In this document: piece by piece, positions 1 to 8,201 of the stretch
Position numbering within the stretch: the first letter of the stretch is position 1
How the letters are laid out: each line of letters opens with the position of its first letter
Origin: Tamlana sp. 2_MG-2023
GTDB lineage: Bacteria > Bacteroidota > Bacteroidia > Flavobacteriales > Flavobacteriaceae
DNA length: 55,153 nucleotides
Assembly (NCBI RefSeq): GCF_030548465.1
Contig: NZ_JAUOSF010000014.1
Location: 1 to 55,153, forward strand
Direction of reading: 5' to 3'
The notes under the pieces: model-generated
What the model was told of the DNA's origin: nothing
Databases searched by the model: none
What the model saw: only the letters and a program-made list of their open reading frames with translations
Position numbers and translations under genes: made by a program

Positions 1-83
1 TTACAGAATTTCCGAAACTTCTTAGCTACTGAAGATTTCAGTTTAAATGTTACAAACCTCTCTTTTTCAAACCCCTCGTCCAT
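1..83 (-). CDS. N-terminus of a BfmA/BtgA-like mobilisation protein (cut by window edge)
   Basis: An ATG at 83-81 on the minus strand opens a frame that is still open at base 1, giving 27 residues and a partial codon (AA?) that must encode Lys or Asn. The peptide begins MDEGFEKERFVTFKL and ends in KKFRKFC. This pattern, an acidic start, a V-T-F-K-L strand and a basic helix ending in F-C-(K), resembles the start of small ribbon-helix-helix-like mobilisation proteins of the BfmA/BtgA type found on Bacteroidota mobile elements. The resemblance is from memory of the family and rests on very few residues. Upstream lie several inverted repeats, as expected for a mobilisation gene next to its oriT. 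It could instead be another small DNA-binding protein. Confidence 0.5.
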   Translation of the reverse strand, partial: MDEGFEKERFVTFKLKSSVAKKFRKFC

Positions 84-151
84 TTTTTAGTAAAAAATTT
101 GTTGATTTTACTGGGCTGAACTGATTTTTTACTAAAAAACCAAGTTCAGCC
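83..151. repeat. Interleaved inverted repeats upstream of the mobilisation-like gene
   Basis: Two inverted-repeat pairs interleave in the order A-B-A'-B'. A is tttttt-agt-aaaaaa (83-97) and A' is its exact reverse complement (125-139); each is also a palindrome with one central base. B (ggctgaact, 114-122) pairs perfectly with B' (agttcagcc, 143-151), and the B hairpin loop holds A'. A overlaps the start codon of the minus-strand gene. This suits an autoregulatory operator or part of an origin of transfer; the function is inferred. Confidence 0.6.
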
Positions 152-197
152 ACAAACATCACACGCCCCAAACCCCTCATAAACAAAGGGGTTATAG

Positions 198-265
198 CGA
201 AATCGAACCACGTAACACCGCAACGCGTGTTACCCTCTTGCTATTCGATTTCGTCCCGCAGGGAC
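198..265. repeat. Nested hairpins, possible oriT part or terminator
   Basis: An outer 10-bp inverted repeat (cgaaatcgaa at 198-207, ttcgatttcg at 244-253) encloses an inner 7-bp hairpin (gtaacac at 212-218, gtgttac at 227-233, 8-nt loop). It is followed by a short hairpin gtccc-gca-gggac (253-265). All arms match exactly. Together with the repeats at 83-151 this makes a gene-free, heavily structured stretch beside the mobilisation-like gene, as is common for an oriT. The function is not proven. Confidence 0.55.
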
Positions 266-518
266 AAAATTTTTCATACCACCTTACAGCTCTACAGTAT
301 TGTTATTTACCAGCTTAATCTTTCACTCAAGATATCGCATTATGTAGAAAACTAAAAACCTGAATTAGTCTCAATTGTATTGATTTAAGTACAATTTTAA
401 TGATTTTCAAAACCTTCACTTTCTAAAAAGCTAATTGAGCCTATATTATAACAAGAATGCAAAAAAAAGACTTCAAGTAGTTCCAGAAGCCTTAGTTATT
501 TAATAATTAAATTTTCGT
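266..518. other. Gene-free spacer
   Basis: A+T-rich sequence between the hairpin cluster and the 3' end of the radC-like gene. I see no credible reading frame, tRNA or further strong inverted repeat here. Confidence 0.5.
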
Positions 519-962
519 TTATAGGATACCGCTATCAGCGAAACTATAATAACCACCATTAGGAACAATGATTAAGTGATCCAATACTTTAATATCAAGC
601 AACAAAGCACCTTGTTTAATTTTAGTAGTTATTTGTTTATCGGCTTCACTAGGTATTAATTTTCCGCTCGGATGATTATGAGCCAAAATAACACCTGTAC
701 TAAGAGATTTTAAAACAATCCCAAAAAGTATCCGCACATCTACAAAAGTTCCTGTTAAACCTCCTGTTGAAAGTTCATAGACCCCTTTAACCATATTTGA
801 ATTATTTAAAAGTAGAATTTTGAAAGATTCACATAACCCTATAGTATCCTTATTCCAATTATCATATAATATGCGGCATGCATCTTGAGAACAACCTATA
901 GACAAAGAAGCTTTTAAATTCTCTTTATAACCTATTTGAATTTCATTAACTTTACTTTTCAT
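519..962 (-). CDS. RadC-family JAB/MPN domain protein (short, mobile-element type)
   Basis: A 147-residue protein consisting almost only of the RadC JAB/MPN domain. The JAMM metal-site signature is complete: H95-x-H97-P-S-G followed by P104-S105-x2-D108. The helix-hairpin-helix half of chromosomal RadC (about 225 residues) is absent, which is typical of the short RadC copies on Bacteroidota mobile elements and phages. The molecular role of RadC is unsettled despite its old name as a repair protein; zinc-dependent hydrolase activity is suggested by the fold only. It lies 75 bp downstream of the SSB gene on the same strand, with a terminator-like hairpin between, so it may depend on read-through or its own promoter. 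Confidence 0.88.
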   Translation of the reverse strand: MKSKVNEIQIGYKENLKASLSIGCSQDACRILYDNWNKDTIGLCESFKILLLNNSNMVKGVYELSTGGLTGTFVDVRILFGIVLKSLSTGVILAHNHPSGKLIPSEADKQITTKIKQGALLLDIKVLDHLIIVPNGGYYSFADSGIL

Positions 963-994
963 GTGTTACGATTTAAAGTTTTAAACATTAGTTT

Positions 995-1030
995 AAAAAG
1001 AGAGCTCCAAACAAATGAAGCTCTCTTTTA
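995..1030 (-). terminator. Hairpin terminator after the SSB gene
   Basis: An 11-bp perfect stem (aaaagagagct at 996-1006, agctctctttt at 1019-1029) with a 12-nt loop lies just past the SSB stop codon. Read on the minus strand it ends in a T run, so it should terminate SSB transcription. The mirrored A/T runs make it potentially bidirectional. Confidence 0.75.
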
Positions 1031-1037
1031 TTTTAAA

Positions 1038-1370
1038 TTAGGCTCCTAATAATAGAATTTCACTAACTGTAATTTCAGTAACATAGCGTTTTACACCGTC
1101 TTTAGCTTCGTAACTTCTAGAAGATAACTTACCTTCAACGGCTACTTCTTTTCCTGTGGTCACATACTTTTCAATAATATCAGCTTTCTTACCCCAAGCT
1201 ATCAATGTGTGCCAGCTTGTATTGGTTTGCTTCTCACCTTTTTTATTATTGTAATGTTCATTCGTTGCCAATGATACACGGGCTAACTTTTTTCCGTCTT
1301 CTAAAGTGGTAATACTTGGTTCTTGACCTACGTTACCAATTAACTGCACTCTGTTTTTAATTGTACTCAT
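1038..1370 (-). CDS. ssb: Single-stranded DNA-binding protein (short, mobile-element copy)
   Basis: A 110-residue OB-fold protein opening MSTIKNRVQLIGNVGQEP, with the family's S-W-H-T-L-I-A-W-G-K strand and the V-A-V-E-G-K-L-S-S-R-S-Y segment, so it should bind single-stranded DNA as an oligomer. It ends at E-I-L-L-L-G-A, right after the OB fold. The flexible linker and acidic tip (DDDIPF type) by which cellular SSB recruits partners are missing. Such short SSBs are common on conjugative or mobilisable elements, where they protect transferred or replicating single strands. Its neighbours, RadC and the mobilisation-like gene, fit that context. It is unlikely to be the cell's main SSB. Confidence 0.92.
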   Translation of the reverse strand: MSTIKNRVQLIGNVGQEPSITTLEDGKKLARVSLATNEHYNNKKGEKQTNTSWHTLIAWGKKADIIEKYVTTGKEVAVEGKLSSRSYEAKDGVKRYVTEITVSEILLLGA

Positions 1371-1429
1371 GATTAAAGGTTTTAAAGATTAATAATTACC
1401 CCTTTGGTTTTTGATTTTTAATATGATTT

Positions 1430-1830
1430 AAATTTTAAGGGGTGCTTGTATACTTCTCTCTAAAAGAGAACAATATTTGAGGTGGGTTTTGTCAAGACTT
1501 TTAGCAAAAGTTCAGGAGTGTCTGCGACGTAGTAAAATCCTTGGATTTTCAAGGCTGTAGAAACCTTAAGTTTTGATAAAACTTGCATGGTCTTGACAAT
1601 TTCCATTATAGCCTTAGCCCTTCTTTTGAAATCTTAAATAACGCCTGTATACGGAAAGTTAAGCAAGTGATTATTTAGGGGTTCAAATTAGAAGTGGCTT
1701 AGGCTATGCCTGGTTTTTGCTGTACCAAAAACCAATAAAGGCCTCAAATATTATCAACCCCTTAAAATGCTTGACAAAACCTTAATTTTACGAGGGAGCG
1801 TGGAAAGCCAAGAGAAGGCTTTCCCGATAC
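1430..1830. repeat. Dense cluster of inverted repeats in gene-free DNA
   Basis: Within 400 bp there are three long-range complementary pairs: ttttaaggggt (1433-1443) with 1757-1767, aatatttgagg (1472-1482) with 1742-1752, and ggttttgtcaag (1485-1496) with 1770-1781. gtcaagac (1491-1498) also pairs with 1590-1597. There are five compact hairpins: 1497-1511, 1534-1549, 1568-1584, 1711-1734 and 1802-1824 (8-bp stem, 7-nt loop). All listed arms match exactly. No coding frame is present. The stretch could be a structured RNA or a replication/transfer origin of the element; its identity is unknown to me. Confidence 0.6.
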
Positions 1831-2464
1831 AGCGGTTAAAAAAATTATGGGATTGGCTTTCGTTATAGAGCTTAAAAATTTCAGACACTTCACTTTACAA
1901 TCCATAAAGAAATGAACTATTAGAAGGTTTAAGATAGATCATAAGCATCTGATCTCATTAACGCGGGAATGCAGGGGTTAAACAAATAGCTACCAACTGC
2001 GAAAGATACTCTCAATAGACTTAGGTGAATAATACAGAAACTAGTGAGCACAAAACGGATTTGCACTATTTTATTCGACATGACTCAAAGGTTGTTGACA
2101 AAAAAATGAAAAATCACAAACAGAAATATTTAATCTTAAGATTTTAAAACTCTTTCAAAGCTCCCAAACTTAAGAACAAAACACACTATACCAATTCAAA
2201 TTTGTAGAACGAAAATCAATCAACTTAGAGCTGTCAAATTAGTTGAGAACGATTCAATGATCCTTTTCACTCGAAACTGTTTAATTATGCCAACGATTGT
2301 TATTGGAATAGATTATTATAGGAAATTCAAAATAAAATACCCAATAACATTAAAAACCATCTTTTCAAACAAACCACTGCCCATATCAAAAATGGAGCAC
2401 CTATGATTCAACTGAATAGTAGAGAATTATAAAAAGAATAAAGTATTATGGTTTAATATAAAAG
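1831..2464. other. Gene-free stretch downstream of the STAND nuclease gene
   Basis: About 630 bp of A+T-rich DNA without a frame longer than a few dozen codons that resembles a protein, and without a clear RNA gene. It may be a decayed gene, but I see no recognisable remnant. Confidence 0.45.
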
Positions 2465-5400
2465 TTAAGTAATTAAATGCAACGCTTCATTTAAGTTGCT
2501 TCTCAAGTGATTATGTTTTAACATATCGTCAAAAATATCAAGAGCCTTTTTTATGAATTTCCTGTTTTTTTCTAGATCCATATTTAGTTTAGAATATATT
2601 GCCAAAATCAATTGAACAGGCTCTTTATCATAATATCCTCTTCTTTGTATGTTTGGAGTTTTATGATAGTTTAGGTTTTGAATCAAATGAAGACATTTTA
2701 CTGGATGCTCATTGACACAGGTTAAAAGTAATTGCAGAAAATAGCTAGGTTGAGCCATACATAGCTTACTCTTTGAGTACTTCAATAAAAACTCATAAGA
2801 TTCTTCGAAGTTATGTTTTTTGAATTTTCTTAAAATGATTCCTGAATAGGCTGTCGCAAAATCCTCATTATTTTTATTTAAAAATTCAAGCAAGATTTTA
2901 AATGCTCGTTTTGAGGTTGTCTCATTTTCATTATAAAGATTTGCTTCAGCAATATTCAATGCACATAGTTTTGCCTCACTACTTGATTTTATAAACTTTT
3001 TATAAAGTCTTTTATCAGACATTTTTTCATTTAGCCAACTCAAAACTATAACGTGTCCATCCTTATGTAATTTTTTATTCTGAATAATTTTTTCAAAATA
3101 GGGATACATTTCTTTATGAAATTTAACATTGAAATATTGAGATGTTCTAAAAGAGTTTTTTAATAATTCAATATCATCAGTTTCAGTTAGAAGTTTAAAA
3201 ATTTTAAAACTTCTTGCTAAATCTAAATGGTTCAGATAACCTAACTCTTGCAAAACTGCAACTCTTACGGATGTTTGAAGGTCAAAAGCCGCCTTTTCCG
3301 CAATCTGAAAAATAGTTTCCTCAAATTGTTTTTGTTCATAGCATTGCATTATTCTATGAATAGCAGAACCTCTAACACTATTTAAGCTATCTGATGAAGC
3401 ATCATTTATTGGTTTTTCAGGGTGGGGATGATTTAATGCATTTGTGCTTAAAAAGGTTAAAATTTCATCATCAACTAATTTGTTATCTATCAGGTAATCA
3501 CATTGACGAATGGCATATAAAGTATTTACTAGGTCTAAATTTAATTTGATAAATTTCTTGTATATTATTTTAACTTTTTCCGGTTCACATTTCGCTTGAA
3601 TTAATCCATCAACCCCTGATGATATATAGTCATTAGAAACATTCTCATTTTCAAATAAACTTAGGATAAAGTGATAGAACTTATTAGAGTTACTTCTCAC
3701 ACTATCTACAAATGCTCTAGAATGTTCGAGTTTTCCTCCTTTCGGACCACGCTCTCCACGATAATCATCATTAAACTTTGACATACTATTTTGCCAATTT
3801 TCTAAATCCATTTCTTTATAAGCTTTTTGGGGTAGGGGTGCACCTACTCCATAACTTCTACTAGAAGAAACGTTCAAGGCTTTATTACTATCAACATCAC
3901 CAAACTTTCTATAATATTCTTGATAGGCTTTTTTTAAAGTAGGAATTTGCCATATTTCAACTTTTGGAAGTTGCTTAATAAACAAAAACTTTTTTTTACT
4001 AATACCGTAGAAGTTTACTTTTTCTCGTCCTTCATCATTTTCGTACTTATAATATTTGAAATCGTAAGGACTCTTTACAGAAAGAAGTATTTCCGCTACT
4101 TTTTCTTTTTGCTCTGAGGAAAAGTGGGAAAAATACTGGCCAATTACCTGCCTGAAATACAATTGAAATTTATCGTCGTAACCGTTAAATCCATTTTTAG
4201 CACATACAATACCAATAAACTCATATACACTATCAATATATCTGACTTTTTCATTTTTAAAAGTCAGAAGAATTAAGCGTATAATATCAATAGAGTTTGA
4301 ATTTTTGTGCTCAACAAAAAATTGTAATATGTAATTACTATTTTGAAATTCTGATTTTAGATGCTTTACAAGTAAGTCTTCAACTACAATATGGGCATCC
4401 TCTTTAGAACTGAAACCATCAATAAACTTGGAACATTTATATAGTGGACTTTTAATTTCCTCCAGATGCGATTCATCTTTGTTTTCATCTATTACTGTCT
4501 TATAGAGGTCCAAAATAAAACTGAAACCCACTTCAGGGCTTTTGGCAATTATAGCCTTTAATAATTCTTCTTGTTCACGAAGAAATTTGTTACTATGCCA
4601 GGTATCTCCAGAGCTAAAAACATCAATTAAAATAGGCTTTAACAAATTAATTACGTACAACTCATGATGTTCAAATATCTTTTTTAAAATTTCATAATAC
4701 CAAAAGTTATCTCTGCCCTTGGACTCCTCGTTAAACGTTATATATTTTTCAAAAAATAGAAGTAAATTTTCATGCTCCCATTCGTTAAGCCCCGAAAGAA
4801 CCCTTTCATTAAAATTTGGTTTATCATCAAAATCTTCTAATTCATCTAAATATTTCATTATTGAGAGAGGGACAATATTAATATTATTCCTAAAGAATCG
4901 CCAAACCAGATTTCTTTGATAGTCAACTTTATTTCCTGAATCAAACTTTTCTAAAAAATCAATGCGAAATACTGACTGCTTTTTATAAATTTCATGAATC
5001 TTATTAGCCAACGTTTCCTGATTAAAAAGAAACTTATTCAATGCTTTTTGATGTATTAAATATTCAACCCATCCTTGAGAAACAATAGAATGGACAAATA
5101 CGTCTTCAAAGAGATAATTTTTCGATATGTATCTATGATATATTTCCTTTTCTTGATTTGACGGATTTGTTACAATACCAAGATTACTTATTACTAAGGA
5201 CTTTATATGAAAACGGTACTTAGAAGATTTAAGAATAGAATTTATACTTAAAACATACCTGCTATGGTCATATTCACGTAAGTATTCAAAAACCATCTTT
5301 ATTATAGACCTAACCTCTAAGTTCTGTTCATTCTCATTGAGATAGTGGAATATATCATTCCCTTTTTCTACGAATTGTCTTGAAAAAGTGTAATCATAAA

Positions 5401-6922
5401 AAGTTTGATGAAAGAATTGAATCTCAGATTCTTCTTTGATAATTAATTGATTACTGAGTAGGTATTGAATCTCCGAATAATATCTATCAGAAAACTTATC
5501 ATTGACAACTATCTGCTGTCTATCATACATCTCAATAGCGATACTATAAAATAATTCACTTAATTTTAAGTCCACCATCGGTATTATGAGACTTTTCCAT
5601 AAAGCATCATATAAATCCTTTAAGGATGATAAAGTATCAAGATTAATTTTATTCTTATTAGGAAGCTTACAAAACACTTCCAATTGGTTCGGGGTTCTTA
5701 AAAGTTCTAAAACTTTTTTTTGCGAGCAATTTATCCCAAAGTTTTGAAGCGTATTTATAACTTCCTTCTCCTCTAATAGAGAAGTTTTTATATTATGATA
5801 TTCATTTGATTTGTAAACACTTAGTTCTGCATCATATTTTAGGTCAAAGCTTCTTGATGAAATAATAATTCTAATATTCTTCTCCCCAAGCAATTCGCTA
5901 ACTATTCTATTATAAGTCTGAATATATTCTCTATTTGATGATAGTGTTTGAGACAAAGCATCTAACTGGTCAATAATGATGACAAGTTCCCGTTTGTATG
6001 TGTTTAACGCCCCTATAGTTTTTGAAAAAGTAATATTATCATCTACGAATATTTTGTTTTCGAGTTCCCTTGGGGAATTGGCATAATACTTATCTGCTTT
6101 TATACCTAATACTGTGAAATTTTGCCTTTTTAGTTCTTCATAGACATCCTTCAAGATTACGGACTTCCCCATCCCTTTATCACCTTCCAACACGAGAAGG
6201 TTCTTTTTACCATCTTTTAAATCAGTAACTACCCAATCAATTATTTTCTTCGTCTCTTTTCTATCAATGTGGCTAGATTGTTTTTTATAAAAGTAATTCT
6301 TCACTCTTGATAAAAAGAAGGATGCTTTGTCAAAAGAGCGCTCTATTTGATTAAAATCCATTGATGTAATTACGCTGGTATAAACCTCTTCTCCACAAAA
6401 GGCTTTACACCATTCAGCACCAAAAAAGTCATATACAATTTTTGGATGTGTTTTTAAGATTCTATTTATTGAAGAATAATCCCACTTATCTATCTGTTTT
6501 CCCTTTTTTAAATACTCTTTTTTTAATTCTTCATATCGCTTTTGTACATGTACATCGCTAAAACTAGCAGTAGTACAAATGAAGAATTTTTCCGTTTTAC
6601 TGAACCATTCACCTACTTCAAAATCAGATAAAATTTTGTTTAAGTCTGAAGTAGAAATTGATTCGTATTTTTTGCATTGAAACGTATAGTATTGCCCATT
6701 TTCCCTTAGTCCGTAAATATCTACACCTGACTGTTTTTGTCCTTGTCTTCCGAATATTTCGCAATCGGATATACTAAAACCTTCAACATATTCAACCATT
6801 CTTAACGAAAGCTTTTCAAAGTCTTCCCAGAGCATTCCATTTATAGGCAATAGCATTTGATTACTATCAATAGGTAAATCATATTTTGAAGAAGGAAGAC
6901 TTTTTAAATATTCAAGATTCAT
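2465..6922 (-). CDS. Avs-like STAND NTPase with N-terminal Mrr-type nuclease
   Basis: A 1,485-residue protein in three parts. Residues about 25-120 form a PD-(D/E)xK nuclease of the Mrr type: acidic residues at 34-36, G-V-D68-I, then F-Q82-C-K84-K and a hydrophobic F-F-I-C-T-T strand. Residues about 220-500 form a P-loop NTPase of the STAND class: Walker A G247-DKGMG-K253-S, Walker B L-V-I-I-I-D318-Q-L-D321, and I-I-S-S-R at 354-357. The remaining ~900 residues are leucine- and charge-rich helical repeats without other motifs. This layout is that of antiviral STAND (Avs) proteins, in which the repeats sense a phage protein, the NTPase oligomerises and the nuclease cuts DNA. Which Avs type it is, and its trigger, cannot be told here. 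The truncated HTH gene lies 22 bp upstream on the same strand. Confidence 0.8.
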   Translation of the reverse strand: MNLEYLKSLPSSKYDLPIDSNQMLLPINGMLWEDFEKLSLRMVEYVEGFSISDCEIFGRQGQKQSGVDIYGLRENGQYYTFQCKKYESISTSDLNKILSDFEVGEWFSKTEKFFICTTASFSDVHVQKRYEELKKEYLKKGKQIDKWDYSSINRILKTHPKIVYDFFGAEWCKAFCGEEVYTSVITSMDFNQIERSFDKASFFLSRVKNYFYKKQSSHIDRKETKKIIDWVVTDLKDGKKNLLVLEGDKGMGKSVILKDVYEELKRQNFTVLGIKADKYYANSPRELENKIFVDDNITFSKTIGALNTYKRELVIIIDQLDALSQTLSSNREYIQTYNRIVSELLGEKNIRIIISSRSFDLKYDAELSVYKSNEYHNIKTSLLEEKEVINTLQNFGINCSQKKVLELLRTPNQLEVFCKLPNKNKINLDTLSSLKDLYDALWKSLIIPMVDLKLSELFYSIAIEMYDRQQIVVNDKFSDRYYSEIQYLLSNQLIIKEESEIQFFHQTFYDYTFSRQFVEKGNDIFHYLNENEQNLEVRSIIKMVFEYLREYDHSRYVLSINSILKSSKYRFHIKSLVISNLGIVTNPSNQEKEIYHRYISKNYLFEDVFVHSIVSQGWVEYLIHQKALNKFLFNQETLANKIHEIYKKQSVFRIDFLEKFDSGNKVDYQRNLVWRFFRNNINIVPLSIMKYLDELEDFDDKPNFNERVLSGLNEWEHENLLLFFEKYITFNEESKGRDNFWYYEILKKIFEHHELYVINLLKPILIDVFSSGDTWHSNKFLREQEELLKAIIAKSPEVGFSFILDLYKTVIDENKDESHLEEIKSPLYKCSKFIDGFSSKEDAHIVVEDLLVKHLKSEFQNSNYILQFFVEHKNSNSIDIIRLILLTFKNEKVRYIDSVYEFIGIVCAKNGFNGYDDKFQLYFRQVIGQYFSHFSSEQKEKVAEILLSVKSPYDFKYYKYENDEGREKVNFYGISKKKFLFIKQLPKVEIWQIPTLKKAYQEYYRKFGDVDSNKALNVSSSRSYGVGAPLPQKAYKEMDLENWQNSMSKFNDDYRGERGPKGGKLEHSRAFVDSVRSNSNKFYHFILSLFENENVSNDYISSGVDGLIQAKCEPEKVKIIYKKFIKLNLDLVNTLYAIRQCDYLIDNKLVDDEILTFLSTNALNHPHPEKPINDASSDSLNSVRGSAIHRIMQCYEQKQFEETIFQIAEKAAFDLQTSVRVAVLQELGYLNHLDLARSFKIFKLLTETDDIELLKNSFRTSQYFNVKFHKEMYPYFEKIIQNKKLHKDGHVIVLSWLNEKMSDKRLYKKFIKSSSEAKLCALNIAEANLYNENETTSKRAFKILLEFLNKNNEDFATAYSGIILRKFKKHNFEESYEFLLKYSKSKLCMAQPSYFLQLLLTCVNEHPVKCLHLIQNLNYHKTPNIQRRGYYDKEPVQLILAIYSKLNMDLEKNRKFIKKALDIFDDMLKHNHLRSNLNEALHLIT

Positions 6923-6944
6923 ACTAATACTCTTACTATTTATT

Positions 6945-7163
6945 TTATAATGACCTAGAATGTTTTACTTTTTTCTTTATCTCTTTTAGGATGTCATCAA
7001 TATGTTTTTCGTTTTTTATTTCTTCATAAACCTTTTGTGCATACCATAAAGTCGAAAGAGTCTTAAAATCAATTTCTAAAGCTTTCGATAATTTCTTCAA
7101 TTGCTCCTTAGTAGGTCGTCTATCATTATTTTCAATTTTACAAATTTGCAAGTTACCCCCCAA
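6945..7163 (-). pseudogene. 5'-truncated XRE-family helix-turn-helix regulator
   Basis: The frame encodes I-C-K-I-E-N-N-D-R-R-P-T-K-E-Q-L followed by K-A-L-E-I-D and a charged C-terminal helix. This is the second half of a Cro/C1-type HTH domain plus tail. The only possible start is a TTG that directly follows an in-frame TAG, and the first helices of the domain (about 30 residues) are missing. None of the upstream frames I read restores them. The gene appears to have lost its 5' end at about 7157, at the edge of the insertion-sequence remnant. Intact relatives would be repressors of the nuclease gene just downstream. If the stub is still made, it should not bind DNA normally. Confidence 0.65.
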
Positions 7164-7325
7164 CTATTATATACGTACGAACTCTCAATAACAAACCTAT
7201 TAACTGTCGTTACGATTTTTTATAAGCTAGATAACCTTTTCATTTGTCAAAACTTGACTAATTTAATAATATAGTTGGTGAGTCTAAGACATTACATAGC
7301 ATTTTTTACTACCACTAAAAGATGA

Positions 7326-8021
7326 ATTAGTTTCTTATACAATTTATTCAAAAAAAAAATTAGAGAATGTGATGATCAAATAGCCAGTAAACTTGATGAA
7401 ATTATTGGTAAAGACCCTGAAAAAGGTGAGCATTACATTCATAAGAAACCTTACAAAAGACTCAATAAGAACACCCCAAAAAACATAGATATCAATTTAA
7501 AATCTTACAAAATGTTTAAAGGTGTAGATTTATTGGCAATAGAAGGTATGAGCTACAATACTGTTCTTGCTGTAATGAGTGAAGTTGGTTATGATGGGAT
7601 TAAAAAATTTAAAACAGCAAAGCACTTTACTTCTTGGCTTAGACTTGCTCCCAATAACAAAGTAAGTGGTGGAAAAGTATTCTCTAGCAAAATAGGAAAA
7701 GGCAGTAGTAGGTTAAAAATAGCGCTTAGAAATGCTGCTAATTCTATTGGAAACTTAAAGGATAGCACAAGCACACCGCTTAGAGACTTTTTGATAAAAT
7801 CAATTTTAGGAAAGGTAGAGTCTCTGATATTACAGCAACTGCAAGGAAATTAGCCGTAATTATTTGGAACTTGATTGTTAAGGGCATTGCATACAATAAT
7901 CCAGAAGGTTATCTTTACCTTGACCAAAAAAAGAAAACTAGGACTCGTAAAAAGAATGCGTAAGCAAATTGATAAATATGGACTCACAAATGATGATTTG
8001 CAACTTGGCAAAAATCAGTAA
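7326..8021 (+). pseudogene. IS110-family transposase remnant (5'-deleted, two frameshifts)
   Basis: The frame 7326-7853 encodes a coiled segment (K-I-R-E-C-D-D-Q-I), then the IS110 C-terminal domain: L-L-A-I-E-G-M-S, S-W-L-R-L-A-P, and G-S-S-R-L-K-I-A-L-R-N-A-A. A T run at 7788-7792 appears one base short: the next frame continues the family pattern (R-K-L-A-V-I-I-W-N-L). A second shift in the A run at 7926-7932 restores K-L-G-L-V-K-R-M-R-K-Q-I-D-K-Y-G-L up to TAA at 8019-8021. The N-terminal RuvC-like DEDD catalytic domain is gone. The remnant cannot be an active recombinase. It separates the two defence modules and probably marks an old rearrangement. Confidence 0.82.
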
Positions 8022-8174
8022 TTTGATTTTACGTTAGTAAGAAGCTGAAAAGCCAACGCACAGTCAAGCACATTTCATTTTTTTCGTGCCTCAAAAAACA
8101 AAAAGAGCTTGCCTTTTCCACCGTATCCGACTGAATTAAACATCCCGAAAATCTAAATAATCATCCTATTTTTA

Positions 8175-8182
8175 TATATTTG
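8175..8182 (+). promoter_or_regulatory. Candidate -7 promoter element (TAnnTTTG) for the five-gene operon
   Basis: TATATTTG at 8175-8182 matches the Bacteroidota -7 consensus TAnnTTTG and lies 19 bp before the first start codon of the operon. No convincing -33 element was seen. Intergenic gaps inside the operon are 4 bp or less, so this is probably its only promoter. Confidence 0.5.
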
Positions 8183-8201
8183 TGTCAAACATTTCTAAAC
8201 A

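Noticed and set aside
1430-1830. Group II intron or retron RNA
   Set aside because: No reverse transcriptase gene is nearby and no domain V-like AGC...GTTC hairpin or GTGYG intron start was recognised.
4719-4919. Antisense frame inside the STAND gene, and many similar frames opposite or within dcw and other genes
   Set aside because: They lie wholly inside well-supported genes on another frame, have no family features and follow from the codon use of the real gene.
6945-7163. Complete 72-residue HTH protein starting at TTG
   Set aside because: It begins in the middle of the HTH domain directly after a stop codon, so a truncated gene explains it better.
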